Source: Serinus canaria (Eukaryota; Chordata; Aves; Passeriformes; Fringillidae). From it: 64,000 bases of DNA. Positions 24,120 through 35,330 of the stretch are shown here, one piece after another; position 1 is the first letter of the stretch, and every line of letters begins with the position of its first letter. Location of the stretch: positions 23,473,059 to 23,537,058 of the forward strand of contig NC_066313.1 in assembly GCF_022539315.1 (NCBI RefSeq), given 5' to 3'. The position numbers were made by a program, and so were the translations under genes. The notes under the pieces are model-generated. The model saw nothing but the letters and a program-made list of their open reading frames with translations, was not told the origin of the DNA and did no database searches.

Positions 24120-24400
24120 GGAGTACAACCCAGGCAGATAAGCTAATGAGACAATTAGCTCTCTGCTCTCTGATTGAAGGGCCCTTTATTTCCTTAACCA
24201 GCCAAGCCAATTCTCAACATCGTTGAGTGCTTGACTTTATTTCTGCAATGTGATTCATCTTCCCTCTTGCTCATATATAAACCTACCATAAAAGAGTGTT
24301 ATTAGTGTTGCCAAGTTAAGCACTCACTTGTTAGCAAACACTTAGGCCTAAGCCTGTTTGGGGAACCTTAATTCATCCTCTTCCTCCTCCCACTCCACAA
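24120..24400. other. Candidate conserved non-coding element
   Basis: The block is AT-rich and non-repetitive, with GATAAGCTAATGAGACAATTAGC, CCTTTATTTCCTTAACCAG, ATCGTTGAGTGCTTGAC and TTGCCAAGTTAAGCACTCAC. Homeobox-like ATTA words and a NK2-like CAAGTTAAGCACT/CACTCACTTG context are visible. No coding potential and no transposon signature are seen. Alignment to other amniotes is needed to confirm it. Confidence 0.33.
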
Positions 24401-26180
24401 TTCACCTTGCATGTGTATTTTATCAAGGCCTTTAATAACCCTACCCAACAGCAGTGCACAGAAAGCCCATTCCACACTCAGCACACATATTGGGCAGTGA
24501 TCTATGAGGAATGACGAGCTAAGGGATATTATATTTGTGAGATATTTTAATTGTGAGTGGCTGCCTCACAACTTGACTTGCCACCCACTTGCTCTTGCGT
24601 GTGTGGAAAGAAGATTATTGCAATGCTGCATGCAAAGGCTGGATGCAGAATCATTGTGAAATATAACACAGAATCATAAAAATACATCTTAAAAAACTAC
24701 CACCTTCTGCAAGTGTTCACTGCAACTCTGGCAGAAAGGGAAGATGGAGATCAGCAAAAAATGTAGGACCTACTCCTATTTCCCTACAGGCCAAAGATCC
24801 TACCTCCCAGGTGATCATACAGCATTCCTTTTATTTGGAATCCATCTTCTTCTACCTTCAGGCCAGTATGGAAAGTAGATTTCTGAGGCAGTTGTTCAGG
24901 AAGGGCTGCTTTGTCTGCACTCTGGCTGGCAGGGGAAGCAGCAGTGCCTTGCTCCTGTCTGACCCTGTGCCATGGAGAGAGACACCGCCTTTTCAGAGCC
25001 CAAGCTCTTCTGAGGTGAGAGACAAGGTAGCTGGCTTGCTTGTGTCTCTACATGAGGGGAAATGCAACAGTGGGATTTAGGGGGTCTGCAGGATTTGCTC
25101 AGTCACCACACAAGATCCCTGTTTTCCTGTCCTGCCTCTGCCTCCCACTCCCACTGAGCCATGCAGTTGTGACCATGTCACACACACAGCACTCTGGTGT
25201 AGTTCTCAGAGTATTAGTCACTCCTCAGCCTTTCCTTGGCAGCACCCTGTCCCCCACATTGGGAACAGTTTTGGGGTTTTTTTAGTTGTCCATATTTCCA
25301 TACCAAGTGGAAAAGAGACAAATGGTGGATTGCCTGTGTCTGAGGCACCCCTGCTCACTGTTGGGATTATGATCAGTGTCAGTGCCTGGCTGCATCCTTT
25401 AGCCCATGAGAAGCTTTCCAGTCTTGCAAAACCGGCCCTCTATTCAACACTTCCTATTGCATTCTTGATAATTTAAGTTGTAACATCTCTTACTGATTTC
25501 TTGATAGAATAATCCCCCAGTCCCAACAACAGCTTACAGAGTGGCCTCAGAGACACATCTGCCTAAAACCATCTGTATCCTCTCCCCTCCTGCATGCAAT
25601 TACTTCTAAAGAAGGTTGCAAGAGGAAGAGAAAGGATGGAAGCCAATGCTGAAGTTCTCACTAGATTAATCTTTTGCTTAGTCAAGCCTGAAAGGGAACC
25701 TGAATTCAGGATAACATGAACACTATGAATTTTTTTAACCTGTCTTATTTTTTTGTTCCTGGTTCCTCTAGACATTCCTGAAAATGTACAAATATATATT
25801 GAATAACCAAGAAAAGGTCTCCTGAATACAAACACAGAACAAAATAACTGTCAGGTTTATGATGCATCAATCTCTTCAGACATAGAAGCATTTTTGCCCA
25901 AAAATTTCAGTTCAGGCAGAATGTGAAGGCTTTTGCATTTATCCAGGAATTTACAAGCACAGAAACAGCTATAGAGAAGGCTCAGGTCTACAGTTCATGC
26001 CCTGACAGCCCATAGAAGGAGGCTCAATGCAAAATAAATTCACATTGTTTCCACTTGGGATCTCTCAGACTAGTAGGTGGCAAGTTGACCTACATCACTG
26101 AACCTCTTTCCTTTATATGTGTGCCTGAGTTAATTAACTCTCCTCAGCATTGCAGAAGGCCAAGAGATGCAGAAGGACTT
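24401..26180. other. Unique non-coding sequence, nothing recognised
   Basis: No repeat family or exon is recognised. An ACAGAATCATAAAA word at about 24668 recalls the minus-strand CR1 terminus but is not followed by CR1 sequence. Confidence 0.55.
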
Positions 26181-26226
26181 CTCTTGCAAAGATTCCAAGA
26201 ACTTTTCTCGCAAGATTCCAAGAACT
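26181..26226 (+). repeat. Two-copy tandem duplication, about 23 bp
   Basis: Two adjacent copies of a unit containing GCAA(A)GATTCCAAGAACT lie at about 26181-26203 and 26204-26226 and differ at a few positions. It is a small local duplication with no known function. Confidence 0.8.
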
Positions 26227-29200
26227 GCTAACTGGTAACCATGCAGTATTGTAAACATTTGAGTTTAAAGACATGCATGGGTATAAAAAAAGTATTGGCT
26301 CCATAAAATTGCAGGACATGTGCAGCTAGACTCAGTGGCCTCTGCCCAGTTGGGACTATAGGAAATAAAGGCCAAAAGTTTGCAGAAACATTTGAAGACC
26401 TTGGAGAAAAGCTTTGCTTTCTTCCCCTTTTGACAGATACAGCGCAGCAAACAGAGAGTTAAGGCTTTTCCCTCGCTACACTGCAGCAAAAATGAGAGAT
26501 TTAAATAGACTGAAAATGTAAATCCAACATTTACTCCATAGACATAGTGAAGCAGAGCAGAGGGGAGGGGAGTGAGGGAGGATAGATGATCATTGGATGT
26601 GTGAGAAGAGAGATGCATCACATAGTATATATTTTATATGTATTAATATTCATACCAGTTCTTTCTTTTCTCCCTCCAGGCTCTGTCTGCTGCTTCAGTT
26701 CATCCATCCGGCTTCAAGAGGGAGATGGATCTTTCAGCCCTTTCCTGCAACTCTGAGCTAGAATCTAATCATCAAAATAGCATGTGCTTTCCCAGCAGCA
26801 CTTCAGGAAGATGTTGGGACACCTACAGCCAGAGTCCCATCCAAAGACAGAAAGCAAAGTTTGCAAGATGCTCCCTGTGAAGATCAGAGAGGTGCTTGGC
26901 TGGTGACATTTTGGGAGAGGGCACATGGAGAGTGACACTGTTCTTCCTGAATCCAGAGGGAGCTGGACTTGGAGCACCCCTGCTTTTAGAGAGGCACAGA
27001 GTTTTAAATACTGCTATCCCTCATCTGAAGGTCTGGAACAATACACGGAATAGAGTACCCCTGTGAGAAGTCTTCAAATATGGAATAGAGGAATGGAGAT
27101 AGCCATACCTTTGGAAAAATATTGTAGTTTCTGATGGTGGGATGGTGGTAGTCAAGCCAAAGTAAAGCAAAAAGGCAGTATTGTCTTATATTTATTTGGA
27201 AAAAAAGAAAGCCCTGCTGTTGAGGAAGGAGGAAGTCAGTTGTCCAGGGCACTTGGCTGTGTCGAAAAAACCATCAGCCTAGAGGCAGCAGCATCAAGAT
27301 CAAGAAGTAATATACAGGTTATAGTGCATGAGGAGAGAGTTCCAATTTGCTGAAAAGATGAGGCTGAAGTTTATGCTTAAAGGCTGCTGCAGTATTTTCA
27401 TTCCAACACTACTGAAGATTGTCATGAAAAAAATCAATTTTCTGAACTGTGTTTGGAAGAGAGACAGTAGCAGTCCTGGAAGACTGATGTTTCCCTCAAG
27501 ACTCAGGTGCTTCAAACTAAGAAAACTTGATGGCAGTGCTTAAAAAGCACTATGTGCCCCAAACAAGCGTCACAGCTGAGAAATAAATTGCCCTTAACCA
27601 GGCCAAGGAAAGGTGAGACTGAACAGCTTCTTCACTTGTCTTGCAAAGCTCTTCTACCTATCATGCTGGTATTCATGCCTAAGGACTCCCTTGGGAATTC
27701 TTGCTTTCTATTTGGGAATCAAAAAACCTGGACTTTGATGAGGAAAAAACTGCCAAATATTTTTCACCGAGAGCAATTTAATCCAGAGGAAGTCAGGAAC
27801 TGTGTAAAGCCCCGCACACACGTGTGTGGAGTCCAGCTCTGAGGGACACTCCTGCTGGAAGTCATCCCAATGTGGTGAGTGGAAGCAGACCCACACCATG
27901 GAGTCTCTTCAGAGAACCAGGTTTAAAGGCATGACATGAGCTGTACCTGCGTTTCTCCAGCTGAGCACATGTAGTATGTATGTGCACTTTTCTAAAATGC
28001 AGTGAAGGGAAAGCCATTTTATATTTTTAAGGAGGAGTATACCCTCTCTCTTTCTCAAAGAGAGTGACTCATGTATCTACTACAAAGGATTGGACTTCCA
28101 CCATGGAACAACTCTTCTGAATTTTGGAATGCAGAAGGTGGATTTTGGTTAGCTGGACCAGGTAAAAATCATTGCCCCTCTTTACCTTTGGACATAGCAA
28201 CCAACTGATATGTCCTTATTTTTTTTTTTTTGGGAAAGTATACAGAAGATTTGCCATCATTCTTCCCAGAGAAACTGACAGTGTTCACAAAATTAGCATC
28301 CAGGAGATAAAAGTTCAGACCACAACCGGCTGCCAATTCACATAGCACAATTTAAGCCAGTGCCACTTTACAGGAAAACTTTTATAGGAAGTGCTCAGGA
28401 AGGTTTTTGATCTATGGATGGAAAGTGAGTACTCTTTACCCTTGCCATTATTTGGTACAGAAGGAAAAGATTTTTAGCCTGCCATGGAAACATGAATTTG
28501 TCAGTGTTGTTTGTATTACAGTCACATCCACGGCCTCCTACTGTGATAGATGCTGAATAAACATGCAAGCGAGAAGTCCAAGCCACCTAACAAAGATATC
28601 TGAAAGGAAAGAAGTGAAACAGCTTGTCCAACACCTTGAAGCAAAGCAGACACACAAAGCAGCACAGACTGCTTAGTCACATGTACTTCTTAGTGGAAGT
28701 TGTGTATTTACTGAGGTTATAACTTCTTTACAAACACATGCCTTCAGACAAAGGCACATGGGTTCTGCTGCTACTGTCAACCAAAGACATACCTCCTGAT
28801 TAGCTCATTGCTCCCAGTGGATCTCTTCAGCAGTGTCATCCTTACCTGTAACTCCTGGAATCCATCCTCATTCAAGCATACCGAATCAGAGCTGGGCATG
28901 AAGTCTTTCTCGCAGCCCCAGAACACCACAATCACACATTTCACAATGACTAGCTGGTTTCCTCTGGGCAATGTTCAGCTGGAAGAAACTTCTCTGTATT
29001 TTAGTAACAGGTGCTTTGTATTGCAATCTTTGTATCAACAGAAAGTAGAACTTTCTTTTCTCTCCATAGTCCTTTGCAAAAAAATTGGACAAGTTCAAAA
29101 GTTCTCTGTGAATGAGAGGAAGGAGAAGGTTCTTCAGACAGAGCATGCTCCTTTTGTCTTATATCCTAAGCATGCAAGATAAATGTCATGCTGATTAATA

Positions 29201-32200
29201 TTTATTTTCTTCAGCCCAAAATGAATAGGAATTTAATTCTCAAATTAAATTGAAAAATTTGAAAATCAAAAATATGTTTTACTGAACACATTTTATTTTA
29301 ATCACTTTTAAGACCTGTATGAAAAAAAATTCCAGTCCTTTGCTATACTTGGCATGTATTTTCACTCTGATAAAAAGCTTCTAAAAGACTTTTTGAAAAT
29401 GTTTTTCCTTGAAATTTTAAACATACCAAATGAATCCCTCCGGCAATTTTTTTTTTCCAAGTCAGTATTTTCTAGTGGAAAAAGATTCCCATTTTAACCT
29501 TTCATTAATAAAATTTCTAGCCTGACTGAACACTCTCAGCTAAGTTGAGAGTGAATAGCTCACTTCAGGAATCATTAATCCAGGCCTGATGTGAACTAGT
29601 GTCTCTCCAGCCTGTGGCCATACACTGAAGAAGGTGTCCCTGTATCTTTCCTTGCTCTTGAACCATGTGGTATCAGTGGGAATATTGATGGGAGGCTGTG
29701 GGGACAGGAGAGGGCAGAGCAGGCATGCTCTGGGAAGAAATGGGGTTGAGTAGGTCGCACACATGTGGGCTGGTAACAGGGTGACTGAAGCTAAGCTTAC
29801 AATGATGCTGACGAAAGTAAGGCTAGCTGAAAATGCTTCTGAAATACAGCTTACAGCTGTATGGTTACATTGTTATTTGCAAATCCACGCTTCCATTGTG
29901 TTTGTGAAGGAAAAATCATTTTCACTGATATGTTGGTGCTTGTTGTTCATTTTGAGGTCACTAGTCAAGAGCTTAACTAGTTCACTAACTTCTGAAAAAC
30001 ATAGCTACTAATAGATTCAATCAAATATGAAAATAAAATCTATTTTTTTTACTCTTTGACAGGCTTTATCTTTAAATATTTCTTAACAATATACTCTGCC
30101 TCCTTTTAAAAAATATTTCTGCCCTTGTGTAACTCAGAAATAGCCAGATCAGTTTTGTCAAAAACCCCATAACAACTCCTAAACAAAACCTTTGAGCTTG
30201 GATTAAGAGTGAGCAATTTCATCCTGAAAGAGGAATCACTTGGAGAGTTCAGAGGAAATAGAAGCAGAGACTTGGATGCTGCAACTCTTTCAAGCTCTGC
30301 ATTTGGTGTGCACTGCTGGCAGAAGCACAAAGGAATCTGCAGCTGAATTGGCCTGCTGTCAGGAGATGCAATTTTGTTTCCAGAGTTTTCAGTACTACTA
30401 AAAAGAAGAAGGCAGAACAGCAGAAACATGCCTGCATGGGTGCACAGAGGGATTGACTCGCCCAGAGCCAGCAGGGGCTGGCTGACCCTGGAGACCTGGT
30501 TCAGCAGGTGCTTGTCCCCCTCATGGCACCTGCCCCACTGCCATGAGACCTTGTGTGTGCTTTGTGAAAGGTCCAAGCCCACCACCTGGACAGATGCCTG
30601 CCATCAGGTTTGCTTTCTATGGGAAGCATCAGTAAACTCTACATGTAAGGGGACACAGCTGCCTCCGAGAGCAATAACAGGGTTTTCCTTTCTTACTCTG
30701 CTCTCTGTTCCTGTCCTGGCACAACTCATTCACAATACAAGGAAACAAAACACTGCAGCACCGTTCAGTCTGAGACTCACTGAGCAGTGGGTTTCATGCA
30801 GATGGCCTTGTGATGTACTACAACCAAGTAGTAAGCTTGCTGCTCTCTGTCACTAAGCGAGTGACAGAAAGCAGCAAGACAGTGTCACTAAAACCTCATA
30901 CAAAGAATTACTTGAAGCCTTATATATCAAGCAAACAAGAGCAGGCAGGGAGAGAGGGTTATCTGAGCAGGTGTTTTCAGATTAAGTTTGAAGGGAGGTG
31001 GAAATGAGACATTGCAAAGCAGTTAGCTCTCTGCAGCCACAGGATTATGGGAACAGGTCTCTGATTAGCACATGCCTCTCACTGTCCCACTATGAAAGAC
31101 TTCAAGCCCATAGAGATCTCAAAGGTACAGCTGCAGCCATCCAGTGTGCTGTGTACAAATCCTTCTCTGTAACATCCAATTCTTATCTTAGAAGCCCAGA
31201 TAAATTTCATCCCAGTTCTCCAGACTAGTGGATCTTGATTATCACAAGCCCTGTGGCTTTCTTCATAAGCTATGCTCTTACCCTTAAGCACAGCAGGATT
31301 TGTGCGAGCTGCTGTTTCCTCTGCAAGAAGGGGTTGCTGTCAAGAGTTATGTTGTTCAAGCCTCTCCAGTACAAGCAAGTCGAGAAAGTCCTGCTCCCTT
31401 CACACCCAACAGGTTTGGAGCCAGCCCCCACTCTAACAAACCTGGACACCTCAGTTTCTGCTATGCCCAGATTACAGATCTCAGTATCTCAGTTTGCAGT
31501 AAACCAAGCCATTCTGCCCCTGTTAAGACATTGCTCAGGAGAGGAATTCAGCCCTTGACTAAGGCTTTTCAGCATTCATTGCAGGATAATTCTATACATC
31601 CATAGCTTCAGGGACAGTAGGATGTGGAAAAGCTGATACTTGAATGAAGTGCTGAGTTTTGAGTGAACAAAAAGCTCATTTGCCTAAAGTGGGTGTGTTT
31701 GTGCTGCAGATAGTTTGAAGCCTTTGATGTGATAACTCGGGAACAACTTGTTCTGAAACCATTCACTTAGTGAAGGCATATGGAAATTCAGTATTCTTGC
31801 TCCCACTGTTTGCTCCTCTTCCCATATAGCAGTGAGCACTAGCTAGATCTGGAAATACTTAGTTTGGCATCTTGCTGGAGATCCCATTCATCCAGGAAAA
31901 AAGGGTATATCCCCATTTTCCTACATGTGTGTTGAGTACAGAAGGCAAAGGTCCAGAACACCAGTGAATAGCCCCACACCACATCCCTACGAAATAATAA
32001 TATTTCCTGTGTCAGACATGAAATCTCTCTCCTCACAGTCACTGACAGGAAAAGAGAGACATAGGATCAGTGGGACTAGAGGAGCATCTCGCTACACTTG
32101 GAGGACTTCAGCAAAGCCCGGTTTACTGGCTGTTTCTCAGAGCTTTAGTGGTGGCCCATGCTTGAATATCACTGGGCAGACCCACATTTTTACACAGCAA

Positions 32201-33059
32201 AGGAGATGAAAAAGAGCTGAGAACGTGTCTGCATGGATTTCTTCTTTGCTGTGGAAATTCAGAGGCACCAGTCCTCTCCGGGTGCTTACCAAAGAGCTGC
32301 AGTTTCCTTGTGGATCTAACTCTGTGCTGCAGAAACCTTCCCCTGTGTGTTTGCAACTCCTAATCTCCTAATCTGTGGCAAACGGAGCTGTGGGTGGGAG
32401 AGCAAAGGCAGCTCTGGCAGTACGTGAGGAGGAGTCACTGAGCTCTGCAGAACTTGTCTGACATGAGAGAAAGGAAGTGGCACGGAAGGTCAGAGTTTCA
32501 GCCTGCCTGTCTGTCCATGGGACACTCAGGCAGGTCAGGGGGAATGCGGAGGGAGACTGCCAGCACTCTTTGCACCTAGTGCAGCCTCCAAGAGGGGGGA
32601 GCTGGGCAAGACAGTGATTCACAGAGCTGCTCATGGTAAGGAGGAGGGAGGCAACGGCCAACATTTGCCCTATTTACAACATGCCTCCAATTTGTGCTGA
32701 TTTGAGATCAACAGGAGAGGGTGACGAGAGACCTGTGTGCCCTGAAAGCACTCTCACTTTGCCTGGACCACTCAGCGAGTGCAGCACAGAAGGCACACAG
32801 TAAGTCACTGCAGATTACAGGCTAATGATACGGCACCTTGTGAGTTGTCAAGTATATTGACACTGCACCTGCTCTTGGGCAGAGGAGGGAGACACGACCC
32901 TGTATGCATCTAGCAAATACACCAACTGTCCTGAGCTATCAAGGACAGCCAGCAGAACTAAGCAGCTCCTTTCGCAGCTCATATAAATTGGATCAACTCC
33001 CCTCTGTTGATGCTGGCTTTTGCCTACAGTATTAAGCTACTTTGGACCAGAGAGCCATT
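26227..33059. other. Unique non-coding sequence, nothing recognised
   Basis: Almost 7 kb in which I recognise no transposon, RNA gene or exon. 29190-29520 is strongly AT-rich. At 30106-30856, open frames of about 160 codons exist on both strands over the same bases; neither has a domain, and their mutual overlap argues against coding. A block at about 32780-32880 has retained CpGs and a TACAGGCTAATGATACGG phrase that could be constrained. Confidence 0.5.
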
Positions 33060-33071
33060 CCCCCCCCCCCC
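33060..33071 (+). repeat. Poly(C) run, 12 C
   Basis: A homopolymer of 12 C, liable to length error in sequencing and assembly. Confidence 0.9.
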
Positions 33072-33642
33072 ATATTGCTCCCACTGCTGCATCCATGGCA
33101 ACATTAGGAGCTTAGCAGCAGACAATTCAGCCAAGGCCACCCGCCACTTCAAAGCACACTCCCCAGCCTGAGGATTTTTGTCTATTTTAGAGCCTCCACT
33201 GTAGCTATCATCAATGGGACATCATGAGTATGGACAACAGAGAGCACAGGAACAAAAAGCCTGATACCACTCCTCTGTCAGTTTACTGCTAGTCTCCAGC
33301 CTGAAGGCAAACCATTATTTAGTCAAGGAGGGAGAGCACAAGGAGCAGCAGACAGTATTCCCTTGCACACTCTTCTTTTGGCAGCAAATTCTTATGAGTA
33401 GGAAAAGATGGGGTCATAAGAGAAAGTCTGGTGGAACAGATAAGAGCAGAAGTCAAAAGCTGGAGTAATTTCATACGAATAGTCCAGGCTTGCTCCCAAC
33501 CATGCAAATGAATATAAGTAATATGTCCTTTCACTAGCAAAGCATTAACTCTTTAGCCATCAGTGACCATCTTGCCAGCCTGCACAGTTCCCAGTCACCC
33601 TCAGTGAGGAATTATGCTTATATTCATGCTCATTCTCAGTTG

Positions 33643-33698
33643 AAATGGGATGCTCCTAAGTGTAGGTGACTGTCCCTACACTTAGGAGCATCCCATTT
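33643..33698. repeat. Perfect 24-bp inverted repeat, 8-nt loop
   Basis: The left arm 33643-33666 and right arm 33675-33698 are exact reverse complements over 24 bp, separated by TGACTGTC. Pairing stops on both sides: a T/C mismatch in the loop, then a G/T and T/T mismatches outside. A perfect stem of this length is unusual in old unique vertebrate DNA. It could be a recent template-switch event or, less likely, a small-RNA hairpin; animal pre-miRNAs normally have longer stems with bulges. No transposon ends or target duplications flank it. Confidence 0.97.
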
Positions 33699-33701
33699 TT
33701 T

Positions 33702-34786
33702 CCTACCCCTTTACTACAACAGGAATCTTTTGTGTTTATGGTATTTTGAGAGAGTCAGTGCAAGACAATGAACACCACAGTATTGCACACTGCAGAAATA
33801 ATCTGAGCCCTTCAAGCCCTGCAAACAAAGACTACAAGCACCAGATACCAAATTAACACCATCAACTACAGTTAGTATTTTCCTAGTACACTTCCCTATG
33901 AGCTAATAGCCTGAAGTATAACCCCCATTCCCCTCAAATGTAGGTAAAGAAAGCATGGAACCAAGGGTGCCAGCAGCTTGAACCTTCCTAAAAGCTACGC
34001 AAAAAAAGGTTAGAGGTCTACTGCAAATATTTTCAGTATTTGTAGTAAATTAATGATGCCTGTGTAGCGAGGCTATTAGTACAGGTTTGCATTTCTCAGT
34101 AATTTTTATGCAAATGTTTCAAACATAGTACTCTGATCTCCACAAGTAGATATTTTTCAGCCCAAGAACTCACCAAGGCATTGTTCTAAGAATCCATATC
34201 CCCCAACATGGAAGAAAGAGAAACGTGGTGAAAAAAAACCCTCATATGCCCTCTCAGTGAGCAGGATTAAATATTTCTTTCATTCTCTAATTATTACTCT
34301 ATCTCTGAAGCAACACCGTAAGAATCAAAGATTTTTTTTCTTTTTCAGGAATATTCTTGTGCTCCAAACAAGTTATGAAGTCTGAAAGCTAACTCTAAAG
34401 CCAATGAGAAAGAAAGGGGAAAAAAAAAAGCCACATCTTTTTCTTTGTCAGAAGAAACACAGATTAAATGTAGTAGGTACAGTTCAGTAAAGTCTCCCTT
34501 CAGACCCCTTCTAGAAATTAGCATATCTGACACTGCAGTCTTCACATCACTAGTTTTAATTCCAGGTTTACATCTCTGCTGTCACAATTATTTCCGTGAA
34601 TGTGCCAAAATCCACAGTGCAATAACTAAGTTTCCATTCCTCCTCTAATTTTAGAAGTCCAAGCCTCAGAGACACCTTCTCTGTTGATTAGAGGTTTTTC
34701 TGTTCAGTTCATTGATCACAAGGGCCATTTGCAAGACTGAGTTAACTAAAGCTGATTTCAGTCCACAAAGAGCTATCATGTTCTCA
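33702..34786. other. Unique non-coding sequence, nothing recognised
   Basis: AT-rich sequence with no recognised element. A few A- and T-runs (about 34330-34340, 34420-34430) are present. No exon is supported. Confidence 0.55.
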
Positions 34787-34787
34787 G

Positions 34788-35330
34788 GTGAAATACAACT
34801 AGGGAAGAATAACCCTGTATACCAGCAGGGGGAAAGCAGCTCTGCAGAGAGAGACCTGGGAATCCCGGTGGACAACCCCTCCTTTCCAGCTCAGGAAATT
34901 CAGTGGTTCTATGTTTCATGAGGATTGGAGCCTTACTATTATGAGGAAAGGCTGTCTAGTGTCTCTGCTTAGCCTGAAGAAGAGAAGACACAGAGGGGAT
35001 CTTATCAATGCACAGAAGTGTTGTAGGGCTGGGGTCAAAAGGATGGGCACAGGCTCTTTTCAGAGCTGCCCAGTGGCAAGATACAGAGGACACAAACTGA
35101 AACACATGAAGTTCCATCCAAATATGAGGAAAAAATTCCCTACTGTGAGGGTGACTGAGTACTGCAACAGGCTGCACAGAGCAGCCACAGAGTCTCCTTC
35201 TCCAGATATATTCAAAACCAGCCTGGACACAGTCCTGTGCAAACTGCTCCAGAGAACCTGTTCTATCAGGGATGCTGGACTAGATGATCACTGGAGATCC
35301 ATTCCAACCCCTACCATGATGTGATTCTGT
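34788..35330 (+). mobile_element. CR1 LINE 3' end (ORF2 tail plus 3' UTR), internally rearranged
   Basis: This is the 3' end of a CR1 non-LTR retrotransposon, the main LINE of bird genomes. The left part (about 34788-34873) gives the CR1 phrase with GCAGCTCTGCAGAGAGAGAC and GACCTGGGAATCCCGGTGG. The part from about 34922 reads as the ORF2 C-terminus, including RGDLIN near 35000, GHKLKHMKFHPNMRKKF near 35090-35140 and FPTVRVTEYCNRL near 35130-35180. The 3' UTR ends with CTGGACTAGATGATCACTGG and TGTGATTCTGT at about 35318-35328. Against the CR1 layout I know, roughly 280 bases after GGTGGACAAC are missing and replaced by about 45 unrelated bases (about 34876-34920). The ORF2 tail is open, but the element is 5'-truncated and cannot be autonomous. 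The low divergence makes it the youngest LINE copy in the window. Confidence 0.93.

Noticed and set aside
30106..30856. Opposed open frames of about 160 codons
   Set aside because: Frames on both strands over the same bases cannot both be real, and neither has homology I recognise.
33643..33698. Calling the hairpin a microRNA gene
   Set aside because: The stem is perfect and only 24 bp with an 8-nt loop. Typical animal precursors have longer, bulged stems, and no seed family is recognised.
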